Positions 9,213-17,567 of a stretch of DNA of 64,000 bases are shown here, piece by piece. The stretch comes from CADEDV01 sp964596345 (GTDB lineage: Bacteria > Bacteroidota > Bacteroidia > Chitinophagales > Chitinophagaceae). Position 1 is the first letter of the stretch. Each line of letters begins with the position of its first letter. Location of the stretch: assembly GCA_964596345.1 (NCBI GenBank), contig CAZQSZ010000003.1, positions 1 through 64,000 on the forward strand. Direction: 5' to 3'. The position numbers and the translations under genes are program-made. Under the pieces are notes generated by a model. The model made no database searches. It was given only the letters and a program-made list of their open reading frames with translations, and was not told where the DNA came from.

Positions 9213-9311
9213 TTATTTTTTCTTAGCAGCTTTCTTCTTAGCAGCTTTTTTCTTTGGAGCAGCTTTCTTTTTAGGAGCAGCTTTTTTAGCAGCTTTTTTC
9301 TTTGTTGCCAT
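9213..9311 (-). CDS. Histone H1-like Lys/Ala-rich 32-residue protein
   Basis: An ATG at 9311 opens 32 codons ending in TAA at 9213. The product is MATKKKAAKKAAP followed by repeating K-K-K-A-A and P-K-K-K-A-A units to the C-terminus: 17 lysines, 11 alanines, two prolines and one threonine after Met. This is the composition of eukaryotic H1 tails and of small H1-like nucleoid proteins seen in Bacteroidota; it probably binds DNA or RNA by charge. The gene is bounded by a good promoter (9353-9383) and a strong terminator (9154-9186), which argues that it is a true monocistronic gene. It sits downstream of rplU-rpmA on the same strand. Function in the cell is inference. Confidence 0.82.
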   Translation of the reverse strand: MATKKKAAKKAAPKKKAAPKKKAAKKKAAKKK

Positions 9312-9352
9312 TTTTGTTGAATTTAATGTTTAGTAAAATGGGTTATCGTTAG

Positions 9353-9383
9353 TAAAAATAATAATTATTTTATACTACCCAAA
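9353..9383 (-). promoter_or_regulatory. Promoter of the histone-H1-like gene
   Basis: On the minus strand, TTTG (9380-9383), exactly 19 nt, then TATTTTTA (9353-9360), one mismatch from TAnnTTTG. The region is very AT-rich and the ATG is about 40 nt downstream. Confidence 0.6.
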
Positions 9384-9420
9384 TTTTTTTTCCACAAAAT
9401 TGGCAACCGGGAGAATCGCA

Positions 9421-9681
9421 TTAAGCTTCTGCTACATTAACTGATACTACAGTTTTATCGTTTCTTCCTTTACGGAATTCAACAATACCATCATGCATAG
9501 CAAAAATGGTGAAGTCTTTTCCAAGACCAACATTCTTACCAGGATGATAAACTGTACCACGCTGACGAAGGATAATATTACCGGCAACTGCTGGTTGACC
9601 ACCGAAGATCTTTACGCCAAGACGTTTGCTTTGCGAGTCGCGGCCATTCTTTACACTACCTTCACCTTTCTTATGTGCCAT
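9421..9681 (-). CDS. rpmA: 50S ribosomal protein L27
   Basis: The 86-residue protein begins MAHKKGEGSVKNGRDSQSKR and continues with GVKIFGGQPAVAGNIILRQRG, the canonical L27 core. L27 reaches the peptidyl-transferase centre with its N-terminal tail. The tail here starts directly with A-H-K-K after Met, with no Firmicutes-type cleaved extension. It is the second gene of the rplU-rpmA pair, 90 nt after rplU, the standard bacterial order. Confidence 0.97.
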   Translation of the reverse strand: MAHKKGEGSVKNGRDSQSKRLGVKIFGGQPAVAGNIILRQRGTVYHPGKNVGLGKDFTIFAMHDGIVEFRKGRNDKTVVSVNVAEA

Positions 9682-9771
9682 CTTTTAAAAGTTTATTAGT
9701 TGATAGGTTAATTAGTTGATAAGTCCGTAAGCTGCCTTGTTATTCTTTAACTGGTCAGCTGGTCACTGAAC

Positions 9772-10071
9772 TTAAGCGATGCTGGTTACTTTGATTTTAG
9801 TATAAGCTGTACGGTGACCTTTCTTTTTATGAAAGCCCTTTCTTCTTTTTTGCTTATAAGCAATAACCGTATCACCTTTTACCTGGTCAACGATCTCAGC
9901 TTTTACTTTTGTTTTAACGTCAGAACCGGTTGAAAGCTTGCCATCAGCATCTGCGAGCAAAACTTCGAGGTCCAGTTTATCTCCGGCATTACCCTCAAGA
10001 CGAGGAACGTACAAAGTCTGGTCTTTCTCAACTTTGAACTGCTGTCCGGCTACTTTTACAACGGCTATCAT
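9772..10071 (-). CDS. rplU: 50S ribosomal protein L21
   Basis: The 99-residue protein starts MIAVVKVAGQQFKVEKDQ, with the characteristic GxQ-x-KV motif, and ends in the basic KRRKGFHKKKGHRTAYTKIKV region that binds 23S rRNA. Length is typical for L21. It is the first gene of the rplU-rpmA operon and is driven by the best promoter in the window (10091-10121), with a short leader of about 13 nt, so no long autoregulatory leader is seen. Confidence 0.97.
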   Translation of the reverse strand: MIAVVKVAGQQFKVEKDQTLYVPRLEGNAGDKLDLEVLLADADGKLSTGSDVKTKVKAEIVDQVKGDTVIAYKQKRRKGFHKKKGHRTAYTKIKVTSIA

Positions 10072-10090
10072 ACTATTAAAATTAGGACGG

Positions 10091-10121
10091 CAAAGGTAAG
10101 GGGAAATTTCGTACCGGCAAA
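10091..10121 (-). promoter_or_regulatory. rplU-rpmA promoter
   Basis: On the minus strand, TTTG (10118-10121), a 19-nt spacer, then TACCTTTG (10091-10098). Both boxes match the Bacteroidota primary-sigma consensus exactly, including spacing. The predicted start is near 10084, just upstream of the rplU ATG. Confidence 0.8.
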
Positions 10122-10176
10122 CGGAAAATCAAAGTTTTATGTTGATAAAATGACCCTCTTTGCCGGGGTAACCCTT

Positions 10177-10184
10177 TATATTTG
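10177..10184 (+). promoter_or_regulatory. -7 element for the GH3 gene
   Basis: TATATTTG is an exact TAnnTTTG box 31 nt before the ATG at 10216. A TTTG exists at 10159-10162 but the 14-nt spacing is shorter than the norm. The box lies inside a possible upstream extension of the reading frame, which supports the ATG at 10216 as the start. Confidence 0.5.
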
Positions 10185-10215
10185 TAAGCCATTCCGGGCA
10201 GATATTGCAGAATGT

Positions 10216-11712
10216 ATGAAAATCAAGTCTTTCTTAGCCAGGCCATTCGCCTCCTATATATATAAAGGTATCCGAAAAGGGATGGTCACCGCAGTGGCCG
10301 ACCAGGAAAATATCCTGAAATCCCTCCTTAAAACCGGCCGGACCACTGAATTTGGTAAAGCTTCCGGGTTTGACAAGGTAAATACGTATGAAGAGTTCAG
10401 GCAGGCTGTCCCGGTCCGGGATTATGAGCAAATGCGGCCCTGGGTGGATAAGATCAAGGAAGGCCGTCACAATGTGCTCTGGAAAGGAAAACCCATCTAT
10501 TTTGCCAAGACCAGTGGCACCACCAGCGGTACCAAGTATATCCCGATTACTAAAGACTCAATCCCTAACCATATCAATACGGCCCGCAACGCCTTGCTGT
10601 GTTATATGGCAGAAACAGGGAATACTCTTTTTGCCAACGGTAAGATGATCTTCCTGTCCGGTTCGCCGGTATTAGAAAGAGTGGGAGGAATCCCTACGGG
10701 ACGCTTAAGCGGAATTGTGAATCACCATGTGCCCAAATACCTGCGGACCAACCAGCTTCCTTCCTACGAGACCAATTGTATTGAAGACTGGGAAACCAAG
10801 TTGCAGAAAATTGTGGATGAAACGATCAATAAGGATATGACACTGATCAGTGGTATTCCCCCCTGGATGCAGATGTATTTTGATGAGCTGATGAAACGAA
10901 GTGGGAAGAGGATCAGTGAACTGTTCCCTAATTTCAGTGTAATGGTACAGGGCGGGGTGAACTTTGAACCCTACAAAGCAAAATTGTACGAGAGTATTGG
11001 TAAGAAGATAGATTGTATTGAATTGTTCCCGGCCAGTGAAGGGTTTTTTGCTTTCCAGGATTCTCAAAAGGCGGAAGGGCTTCTGTTAAACACCAACAGC
11101 GGGATATTCTTTGAATTTGTTCCGGCTGGCGAGATATTCAATGAAAACCCAACCCGGCTTTCTTTGAAGGAGGTAAAAGTGGGAGAGAATTATGCCCTGA
11201 TCATTAACAGTAATGCAGGTCTCTGGGGTTATAACCTGGGGGATACCGTGAAATTTCTCTCCACCGACCCTTACCGCCTGGTGGTAACCGGAAGAACAAA
11301 ACACTTTATTTCCGCTTTCGGCGAACATGTGATTGGAGAAGAAGTGGAACACAGCATGCTGAAAGCAGCACAGGAAGAGAATGTGCACATCACAGAGTTT
11401 ACAGTGGCACCCTTTGTGAGCAGTACCGAGGGGAAGTCATACCATGAATGGTTCGTGGAGTTTGAAAACCAGCCTCATGACATGGAGCAATTTGCGCTGA
11501 AACTGGATAATAATCTCCGGGATAAGAATGTTTATTACGATGACCTGATCACAGGAAATATCCTGGAGCCTTTAAAAATAACACCTGTCAGGAAAAATGG
11601 CTTTATTGATTACATGAAATCAATCGGTAAATTGGGTGGACAGAATAAAGTACCGAGATTGAGTAATGACCGGAAAATAGCCGAAGAATTAGTAAAATGG
11701 AAAGAGAACTGA
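10216..11712 (+). CDS. GH3 auxin-responsive-promoter family protein (acyl-adenylating)
   Basis: The 498-residue protein resembles bacterial GH3 homologues. In plants, GH3 enzymes adenylate a carboxylic acid and join it to an amino acid. The nucleotide-binding motif appears as TSGTTSGTKYIPITKDS. Other family signatures are the LFPASEGFFAFQ block, YALIINSNAGLWGYNLGDTVKF, VVTGRTKHFISAFGEHV and the C-terminal acceptor-domain residues YHEWFVEF. The substrate in Bacteroidota is unknown. ATG at 10216 is used because the family starts shortly before the F-x-R-P-F-A segment and a promoter box overlaps any longer form. It is 9 nt upstream of dxr, so probably co-transcribed. Confidence 0.87.
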   Translation: MKIKSFLARPFASYIYKGIRKGMVTAVADQENILKSLLKTGRTTEFGKASGFDKVNTYEEFRQAVPVRDYEQMRPWVDKIKEGRHNVLWKGKPIYFAKTSGTTSGTKYIPITKDSIPNHINTARNALLCYMAETGNTLFANGKMIFLSGSPVLERVGGIPTGRLSGIVNHHVPKYLRTNQLPSYETNCIEDWETKLQKIVDETINKDMTLISGIPPWMQMYFDELMKRSGKRISELFPNFSVMVQGGVNFEPYKAKLYESIGKKIDCIELFPASEGFFAFQDSQKAEGLLLNTNSGIFFEFVPAGEIFNENPTRLSLKEVKVGENYALIINSNAGLWGYNLGDTVKFLSTDPYRLVVTGRTKHFISAFGEHVIGEEVEHSMLKAAQEENVHITEFTVAPFVSSTEGKSYHEWFVEFENQPHDMEQFALKLDNNLRDKNVYYDDLITGNILEPLKITPVRKNGFIDYMKSIGKLGGQNKVPRLSNDRKIAEELVKWKEN

Positions 11713-11721
11713 TCTGACTAC

Positions 11722-12891
11722 ATGACTTCAGAACAAACTATAAAAAGGATTGCCATTTTCGGCTCCACTGGTTCTATTGGAACACAGGCACTGGATGTGA
11801 TTGCAGCCAATACTGATAAATTTTCTGCAGAGGTACTGACAGCACATCATAATGACGAGTTGCTCATACAGCAGGCGTTGCAGTTCAACCCCAATATCGT
11901 GGTGATCGGGGATGAGAAAAAATATGCAGCAGTTAAGCAAGCCCTTTCCACAACAACCATAAAAGTATTTGCCGGTGAAAAAGCCCTGGAAGAAGTAGCG
12001 GCCATGGATTGCTATGACCTGATGCTGGCAGCCATTGTTGGGTATGCAGGATTGAAGCCAACGCTAAAGGCCATTGAAAATGGGAAAGCAATCGCACTAG
12101 CGAATAAGGAAACATTAGTAGTGGCTGGTGATATTGTAATGAAGAAAGCTGTGGAGCACCGGGTACCCGTGATCCCGGTGGATTCTGAACATTCGGCCAT
12201 TTTTCAGTGCCTGGTGGGTGAAACAAGAAACAGGATCGAAAAAATCATCCTCACTGCCTCCGGCGGACCTTTCCTGGGACGCAAGCCTAACTACCTGGTA
12301 AATGTAAAAAGAGAACATGCCCTGCAGCATCCCAACTGGAGTATGGGTGCCAAGATCACTATTGATTCTGCCACCCTGATGAATAAGGGACTGGAGATGA
12401 TCGAAGCGAAATGGCTGTTCAACCTGAAACCGGAACAGATACAGGTGGTGGTGCATCCGCAAAGCATCATTCACAGTATGGTGCAGTTTGAAGACGGCAG
12501 TATCAAAGCACAAATGGGATTGCCCGATATGAAATTACCTATCCAGTATGCGATGGCTTTTCCCAAACGTATTCCTAACAGCTTTCCGCGGTATGATTTT
12601 AAGAAAGTAAGTACCCTGAACTTTGAAGAACCGGATCTCAGGACTTTCAGGAACCTTGCCCTTGCGATTGAGGCATTGAATAAAGGCGGAAACCTGCCTT
12701 GTGTGATGAATGCAGCAAATGAAATTGCTGTCTACGCCTTTCTCCGCAACCGGATCAATTTCCTTGACATGACCGACCTGATCGAAAAAGTGATGCAAAA
12801 AGTGCCTTTCATCGAAAAGCCAACGCTGGAGGAATATTTTGAAAGCGACGGGGAGGCCCGTAATTTTGCCGCCGACATTATTAAACTATAA
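11722..12891 (+). CDS. dxr: 1-deoxy-D-xylulose 5-phosphate reductoisomerase
   Basis: The 389-residue enzyme converts DXP to MEP with NADPH, the first committed step of the non-mevalonate isoprenoid pathway. Seen: the NADPH-binding GSTGSIGTQALDV (residues 14-26), ALANKETLVVAG, the metal-binding PVDSEHSAIFQCL, the flexible-loop region ILTASGGPF and HPNWSMGAKITIDSATLMNKG. All are canonical and the length is normal. It follows the GH3 gene closely and precedes rseP, the order dxr-rseP being common in bacteria. Confidence 0.97.
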   Translation: MTSEQTIKRIAIFGSTGSIGTQALDVIAANTDKFSAEVLTAHHNDELLIQQALQFNPNIVVIGDEKKYAAVKQALSTTTIKVFAGEKALEEVAAMDCYDLMLAAIVGYAGLKPTLKAIENGKAIALANKETLVVAGDIVMKKAVEHRVPVIPVDSEHSAIFQCLVGETRNRIEKIILTASGGPFLGRKPNYLVNVKREHALQHPNWSMGAKITIDSATLMNKGLEMIEAKWLFNLKPEQIQVVVHPQSIIHSMVQFEDGSIKAQMGLPDMKLPIQYAMAFPKRIPNSFPRYDFKKVSTLNFEEPDLRTFRNLALAIEALNKGGNLPCVMNAANEIAVYAFLRNRINFLDMTDLIEKVMQKVPFIEKPTLEEYFESDGEARNFAADIIKL

Positions 12892-12920
12892 TATTATTTC
12901 CTAAACCTGTCAAAAGGTTT

Positions 12921-12940
12921 AGTCCCGCCGCAGGCGGGAT
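12921..12940 (+). repeat. GC-rich hairpin repeat TCCCGCC-GCA-GGCGGGA
   Basis: A perfect 7-bp stem (12923-12929 / 12933-12939) with loop GCA is followed by TTGTTTTT. It has the same stem length and loop as the copies at 45095 and 47530, with a paired T-to-G / A-to-C change that keeps the stem. A second small hairpin, AAACCT...AGGTTT, sits just before it (12903-12920). It may also weaken read-through between dxr and rseP. Confidence 0.6.
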
Positions 12941-12959
12941 TGTTTTTAGAAATTAAACT

Positions 12960-14336
12960 ATGAATCTGTTAGCTATTAATTGGGCCAATGTAGGTCTGCA
13001 GGCAGGACAACTGCTGCTGGCTCTTTCCATACTTATCGTATTGCATGAATTTGGCCATTATATCACAGCCCGCTGGTTTAAATGCCGGGTGGAAAAATTC
13101 TTTTTATTCTTTGATCCCTGGTTTGCACTGGTAAAGAAAAAAGTGGGCGATACTGTTTATGGTATCGGCTGGTTACCATTGGGGGGCTATGTGAAAATAT
13201 CGGGAATGATTGATGAGAGTATGGATAAGGAAGCAATGAAAGAACCCGCAAAAGAATGGGAATTCAGGAGTAAGCCGGCCTGGCAACGGCTGATCATCAT
13301 GCTCGGTGGTATTATTATGAATGTGCTGGTGGCTTTTTTGATCTATGCTTTTGTATTGATGATCTGGGGGGAGAAGAATGTACCCAACAGCAGTGTGAAG
13401 AACGGTATTTGGGTGACAGATTCTTTAATGACAAAACTTGGGTTTGAGAACGGGGATAAGATCATATCTGTGAACGGGGACACCGTAAAATACTTTGATG
13501 AGCTACAGGCTAAAATACTTATTGGCGGACGTAAAGTGGTCCTGGAAAGGAATGGTGCCATTAAGGAATTAGATCTCCCTATTGACCTGATTGATAAACT
13601 GATTACCCGGAAAGATAAAAAGAGAACGCTGCTGTTACAACGGGTGCCTGCCATAGTAGGGGAATATGAAGAAAAAGATACGATGTATGGTAAGCAGGCT
13701 GGCTTAAAGCCTTTCGATAGAATAATAGCGATCAATGATCAACCAGTTGAATTTCTGGATGAGTTAAATACCATCGGAGCTTTGCATAAAGGAGGCTCAG
13801 TGACAGTAAAGCTGCTCAGGAATACAGATACTATTACACTAACCAATAAAGTGAATGCGGAAGGCAGACTGGAAGTAATGCCATTAACGGGGCTTCAATA
13901 TGATAGTCTTGGTGTTTATAAAATCAACACAGTTAAATATGGCTTTTTTGAAGCATTCCCTGCAGGGGTGGCTAAAACAGGAGATAAGTTGAGTGCTTAT
14001 ATCGACCAGTTCAAATTGATTTTAAACCCAAGTACTGGTGCATATAAAGGACTTGGAGGCTTTAAAGCTATTGGCTCAGTATTCCCTACAAGCTGGAGCT
14101 GGGAAGCATTCTGGAACATCACCGCTTTCTTATCAATCATTTTGGCTTTTATGAATTTATTGCCCATTCCTGCATTGGATGGCGGTCACGTAATGTTCAC
14201 CTTGTATGAAATGATTACCCGGCGCAAACCCAATGAGAAATTCCTGGAGTATGCGCAAATGGTGGGCATGGTTTTATTATTACTCCTGATGCTGTATGCA
14301 AACGGTAACGACTGGTTTGGCTGGGGCAAAGGGTAA
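12960..14336 (+). CDS. rseP: RIP zinc metalloprotease RseP (site-2 protease)
   Basis: The 458-residue protein cleaves substrates within the membrane. Seen: the first membrane helix carrying the zinc motif LHEFGHYITARWF (about residues 28-40), GIGWLPLGGYVKISGM, a helix at about 110-130, and two PDZ-like regions (about 140-210 and 220-300; the second has GLKPFDRIIAINDQPV). The C-terminal helix carries LLPIPALDGGHVMF, whose Asp is the third zinc ligand. It follows dxr by 68 nt, separated by the hairpin repeat. Its likely role is regulated intramembrane proteolysis or signal-peptide remnant clearance. Confidence 0.95.
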   Translation: MNLLAINWANVGLQAGQLLLALSILIVLHEFGHYITARWFKCRVEKFFLFFDPWFALVKKKVGDTVYGIGWLPLGGYVKISGMIDESMDKEAMKEPAKEWEFRSKPAWQRLIIMLGGIIMNVLVAFLIYAFVLMIWGEKNVPNSSVKNGIWVTDSLMTKLGFENGDKIISVNGDTVKYFDELQAKILIGGRKVVLERNGAIKELDLPIDLIDKLITRKDKKRTLLLQRVPAIVGEYEEKDTMYGKQAGLKPFDRIIAINDQPVEFLDELNTIGALHKGGSVTVKLLRNTDTITLTNKVNAEGRLEVMPLTGLQYDSLGVYKINTVKYGFFEAFPAGVAKTGDKLSAYIDQFKLILNPSTGAYKGLGGFKAIGSVFPTSWSWEAFWNITAFLSIILAFMNLLPIPALDGGHVMFTLYEMITRRKPNEKFLEYAQMVGMVLLLLLMLYANGNDWFGWGKG

Positions 14337-14337
14337 C

Positions 14338-16140
14338 TTATAATTCAATACCAATCTTCTTCATTAAAATGGAGGCGTTCATGCTCTGGCAAACGCCTCC
14401 TTTTAATTTATAGTCAAAATATAATTCGTCATTAGCTACCTGCACATCAAAATGATAGTTACGAATATTTGCAGGGTATTCTTTTTCCAGTTTTGCCAGC
14501 TCCAGGTCATGCGTGGCGACCATGCCCACGGCTTTGTGCTGAATGAGTTGTTTGATGAGAGCTTTTGAGCCGGCATGCCGGTCGGCAGAATTGGTGCCCC
14601 TGAGTATTTCGTCGAGTAATAAAAACACTTTTTCATTTTTATTTACGGCTTCAATTACTTCTTTCAGTTTTTTCAGTTCTGCATAAAAAGTGGAAGTGCT
14701 CTCTTCCAGGTTATCACTGATCCGCATACTGCTCATCACTTTCATGGGAAAAAGCGTAAATGATTTTGCACAAACGGGGGCTCCCATCATCGCCAGCACA
14801 ATATTGATGCCGGTGCTTCGCAGGAATGTGCTTTTACCTGCCATATTAGAACCGGTGATCAGGCTGATCTTGTTGATCCCGGTAGTGGAAAAGGAATTAT
14901 TAATTCGTTTGACCGGTGGTATCAGCGGGTGGCCCATTTCTTCTGCTTTCAGGATGCCTTCTTCTGTTGATAATTCAACAAAACACCACTCCGGGTGATT
15001 GAAGGATATACTTCCTAATGTTGACAGCGCTTCTAACTGTGCAAGTGCAGAAAACCAATCACCTAATTGCCCCTGATTTTTTTTCTTCCATTTTTCCAAG
15101 GCGAATATTTGCTGCAGATCCCAGCAAAGAAATATGCTCAGGGGAATGAATACGATTGGATTCAACCGGTAATCAAGCCGGTCAAGGATCTTTTTTAAAG
15201 CCCTGATATTGGAAGAGGCGGGTTGGTCGTTGGCCGGGCTAAAAGTTCTTTTAAGTTGTTGCAGTAACGGGCTTTTAAACGAATGCTTTTCGACGAGGCC
15301 AATACTATCAGACAGTGTTTCCAGTTCTGCTGTGATCTTACCCAGTTTAGTCCAGGCCGGCATGATCTTTTTGGATATTCCTAATGAAATAGCCAGGAAC
15401 ATCAGCATTAGTGTATAAAATGGGCCTTCTGGTATCATATCGTCAAGATATAATACCAGGCAGGCGATGCTAAGTGCAGGCAGCAGGAAACGGAAATTTT
15501 TCCAATAAATAGGATCAATAAAACGATTTTCTTCCTGCAGCCAACTGGTAATATTCTCTTCTGTCTTTAGCGTAAGTTGTTTGGACAAACCATAGGCTTG
15601 TAGTTGTTGCCGCCATTCTTGTTGAGGTGCCAGTTCTTTTGCAGCTTCCTGCCGTTCTTTGATAGCAGCTGCGGCAGCCGGGGCTAATAACCATGTTGCC
15701 AGTAACCGGTTGCCTTGCTGCGATGTGGTCCGGTTGATATATTGAAACAGGGATGCCCGGCCGAATATATCCAGGTCGTTGGCATAGGGGTGCAATTCTG
15801 GTTTTAAGTTATTACCATCCTGGAAATGGGTGAATTGATGTTCCAGGAAGGAAAGTTCTTCTTTATTGATCCGCAGTAACAATAGGGTATTATCAATGGC
15901 CGCTTTATTAGCCAGGTCTATAGAGACAATAAAAAGAAAAATAGCGAACATGATAATAAACGTAGCCAGGGCAACAAGCAGGCCTTGTGGCCATAACAAC
16001 CAGGTTAATACTACAGCGGTAAGAAAACTGATCAGCCGCAGCCAGGCAAGGGATGCTTTTTTTTTGTTCAGCTGATGAAGCTGGTCAGTTAGCTTTTTTA
16101 CCGTCTCAATATATACGTCCTTAGGAATCCTGTCTTTCAT
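14338..16140 (-). CDS. Membrane-anchored MutS-like ATPase
   Basis: The 600-residue protein has two adjacent N-terminal membrane helices (about residues 30-75), a second hydrophobic stretch near 220-255, a coiled/lever region, and a C-terminal MutS domain V. The ATPase motifs are Walker A GSNMAGKST (430-438), Walker B LLLDEILRGTNS, the D-loop region and VGMVATHDLELA. No mismatch-recognition domain I (F-x-E) and no Smr nuclease domain are present, so it is neither MutS1 nor MutS2. Bacteroidota commonly carry such 'MutS-related' proteins; their substrate is unknown. It converges on rseP with one base between the stops. Confidence 0.85.
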   Translation of the reverse strand: MKDRIPKDVYIETVKKLTDQLHQLNKKKASLAWLRLISFLTAVVLTWLLWPQGLLVALATFIIMFAIFLFIVSIDLANKAAIDNTLLLLRINKEELSFLEHQFTHFQDGNNLKPELHPYANDLDIFGRASLFQYINRTTSQQGNRLLATWLLAPAAAAAIKERQEAAKELAPQQEWRQQLQAYGLSKQLTLKTEENITSWLQEENRFIDPIYWKNFRFLLPALSIACLVLYLDDMIPEGPFYTLMLMFLAISLGISKKIMPAWTKLGKITAELETLSDSIGLVEKHSFKSPLLQQLKRTFSPANDQPASSNIRALKKILDRLDYRLNPIVFIPLSIFLCWDLQQIFALEKWKKKNQGQLGDWFSALAQLEALSTLGSISFNHPEWCFVELSTEEGILKAEEMGHPLIPPVKRINNSFSTTGINKISLITGSNMAGKSTFLRSTGINIVLAMMGAPVCAKSFTLFPMKVMSSMRISDNLEESTSTFYAELKKLKEVIEAVNKNEKVFLLLDEILRGTNSADRHAGSKALIKQLIQHKAVGMVATHDLELAKLEKEYPANIRNYHFDVQVANDELYFDYKLKGGVCQSMNASILMKKIGIEL

Positions 16141-16222
16141 GGGATAAAACTAATTCATTCCCTCTTTATGATTTGTTTCAAGGCAGGCATACATAAAGAA
16201 TACAAATGAGGAGCAAAAATGC

Positions 16223-16230
16223 TAAATTTG
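16223..16230 (+). promoter_or_regulatory. -7 element for tmRNA
   Basis: TAAATTTG matches TAnnTTTG exactly and lies 20 nt upstream of the mature 5' end at 16251. No TTTG is seen at the proper -33 distance. Confidence 0.5.
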
Positions 16231-16250
16231 CTGTCCGGCTTGCCGGAATT

Positions 16251-16621
16251 GGGGGTGTATGGTTTTGACAGCGTAGATCTTTGAAAGTGTAAGCATGCCG
16301 GGCGTTGCGTAATTAGCCCGTTAATCTGAATACGCAAACTACAAATGGCAATACTCAGTATGCCATGGCTGCCTAATCAGTGATTAAGTAGTCATTAGGG
16401 CCGCCGGGCAGGTTCGCCTGTTTCCAGGCCCCGCCGCCGACTTAAAACAAAACAGGATGCTGCGATCAAAGGCTGTGCTGATTGCTTAAGACCATCCAGC
16501 TAAGGAAAATATTGGTTTGTTGTTCCCCTGTATTTTCCCGACAAGTAATGAACAAATAAGCATGTAGAAAGCTTTTGAAGAATATGTTTGGACACCGGTT
16601 CGAATCCGGTCACCTCCACCA
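16251..16621 (+). ncRNA. ssrA: Transfer-messenger RNA (tmRNA)
   Basis: The 371-nt gene begins GGGGGTGTATGGTTTTGACAG and ends CACCTCCACCA, giving a tRNA-Ala-like acceptor (GGGGGTG / CACCTCC) with an encoded CCA. A T-arm (CCGGTTCGAATCCGG) precedes the 3' end. The tag reading frame ends at TAA (16374-16376) and its last nine codons (from 16347) give GNTQYAMAA. GC-rich pseudoknot arms follow (GGGCCGCCGGGC...). It rescues stalled ribosomes together with SmpB. The start of the tag is not certain: the frame upstream is open and the resume codon was not assigned. Confidence 0.95.
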
Positions 16622-16862
16622 ATCGTGAATTTACGAAGTATAATCACAGTGCCTGCCAGGCTTTACAGAAGCCGCTTTTCAGTACCTCACTGCTACCGTA
16701 TATAAAAAGGAGAGCCAGTTTGATAAGGGTATTTACTTATTTTAGGTATTATTTTTTTTTTACTGCCTAATTCTTGGGTTCTTTTGCATGAATCACTAAG
16801 GTTTTTTTTGTAATTTATACTTCATTAAACCTTATTACGAACCTGAAAAGCCCCATATCCGT

Positions 16863-17501
16863 ATGAGTAAGATAACCATCCTCTTAGTAGACGATCATCG
16901 CCTGATCAGGGATTCCTGGTCATTCATCTTAAACAGTGATCCCCGTTTTGAAGTAGTGGCAGAAACCAGTAGCGGTGAAGATGCCATTGAACTGGCTAAA
17001 AGCAAAAAGCCTGATATCGTTTTAATGGATGTGAATATGACGCCTGTTAACGGTTTCGATGCCACCAGGCAGATCCGGAGATTTTCTCCAGGTTCTAAAG
17101 TGATTGGTGTTTCCATGCATTCAATGCCGGCATATGCTAAACGGATGCTGCAATTAGGTGCCATGGGTTATGTTACCAAGAATTCGCCAAAGGATGAAAT
17201 GATCACAGCGATACTTGAGGTACATGATGGAAGAAAATATATCTGCGATGAAGTGAAAAATATCCTTGCACAACAGGAACTGGATGAAGGTACTCCGGCA
17301 TCAACGGATATGAATAATTTATCCAGGAGAGAATTGGATATTATACAATTGATCAAGGAAGGCCTTTCGTCTAAAGAGATTGCTCTGCAATTAGACATCT
17401 CCCTGAAAACGGTGGAGGTGCACAGGTATAATATTCTTAAAAAACTTAACCTGAGAAATACAGCAGCGCTGGTCAATTTTATCAACGCACAGGGACTGTA
17501 A
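16863..17501 (+). CDS. NarL/FixJ-type response regulator
   Basis: The 212-residue protein has an N-terminal receiver (acidic DD at 10-11, phospho-acceptor D56 in IVLMDVNM, K at KNSPKDE) and a C-terminal LuxR-type helix-turn-helix (about 145-212: NLSRRELDIIQLIKEG, SSKEIALQLDISLKTVEVHR). It lies 66 nt upstream of the ten-PAS HisKA_3 kinase and is a natural cognate partner, since HisKA_3 kinases pair with NarL-type regulators. Targets are unknown. Confidence 0.92.
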   Translation: MSKITILLVDDHRLIRDSWSFILNSDPRFEVVAETSSGEDAIELAKSKKPDIVLMDVNMTPVNGFDATRQIRRFSPGSKVIGVSMHSMPAYAKRMLQLGAMGYVTKNSPKDEMITAILEVHDGRKYICDEVKNILAQQELDEGTPASTDMNNLSRRELDIIQLIKEGLSSKEIALQLDISLKTVEVHRYNILKKLNLRNTAALVNFINAQGL

Positions 17502-17567
17502 TGAAGTGTTCTGGGTTATATTTACCTGTATTTTGATTGGACCGATATTGGCAAAATCCCGGCAAGC

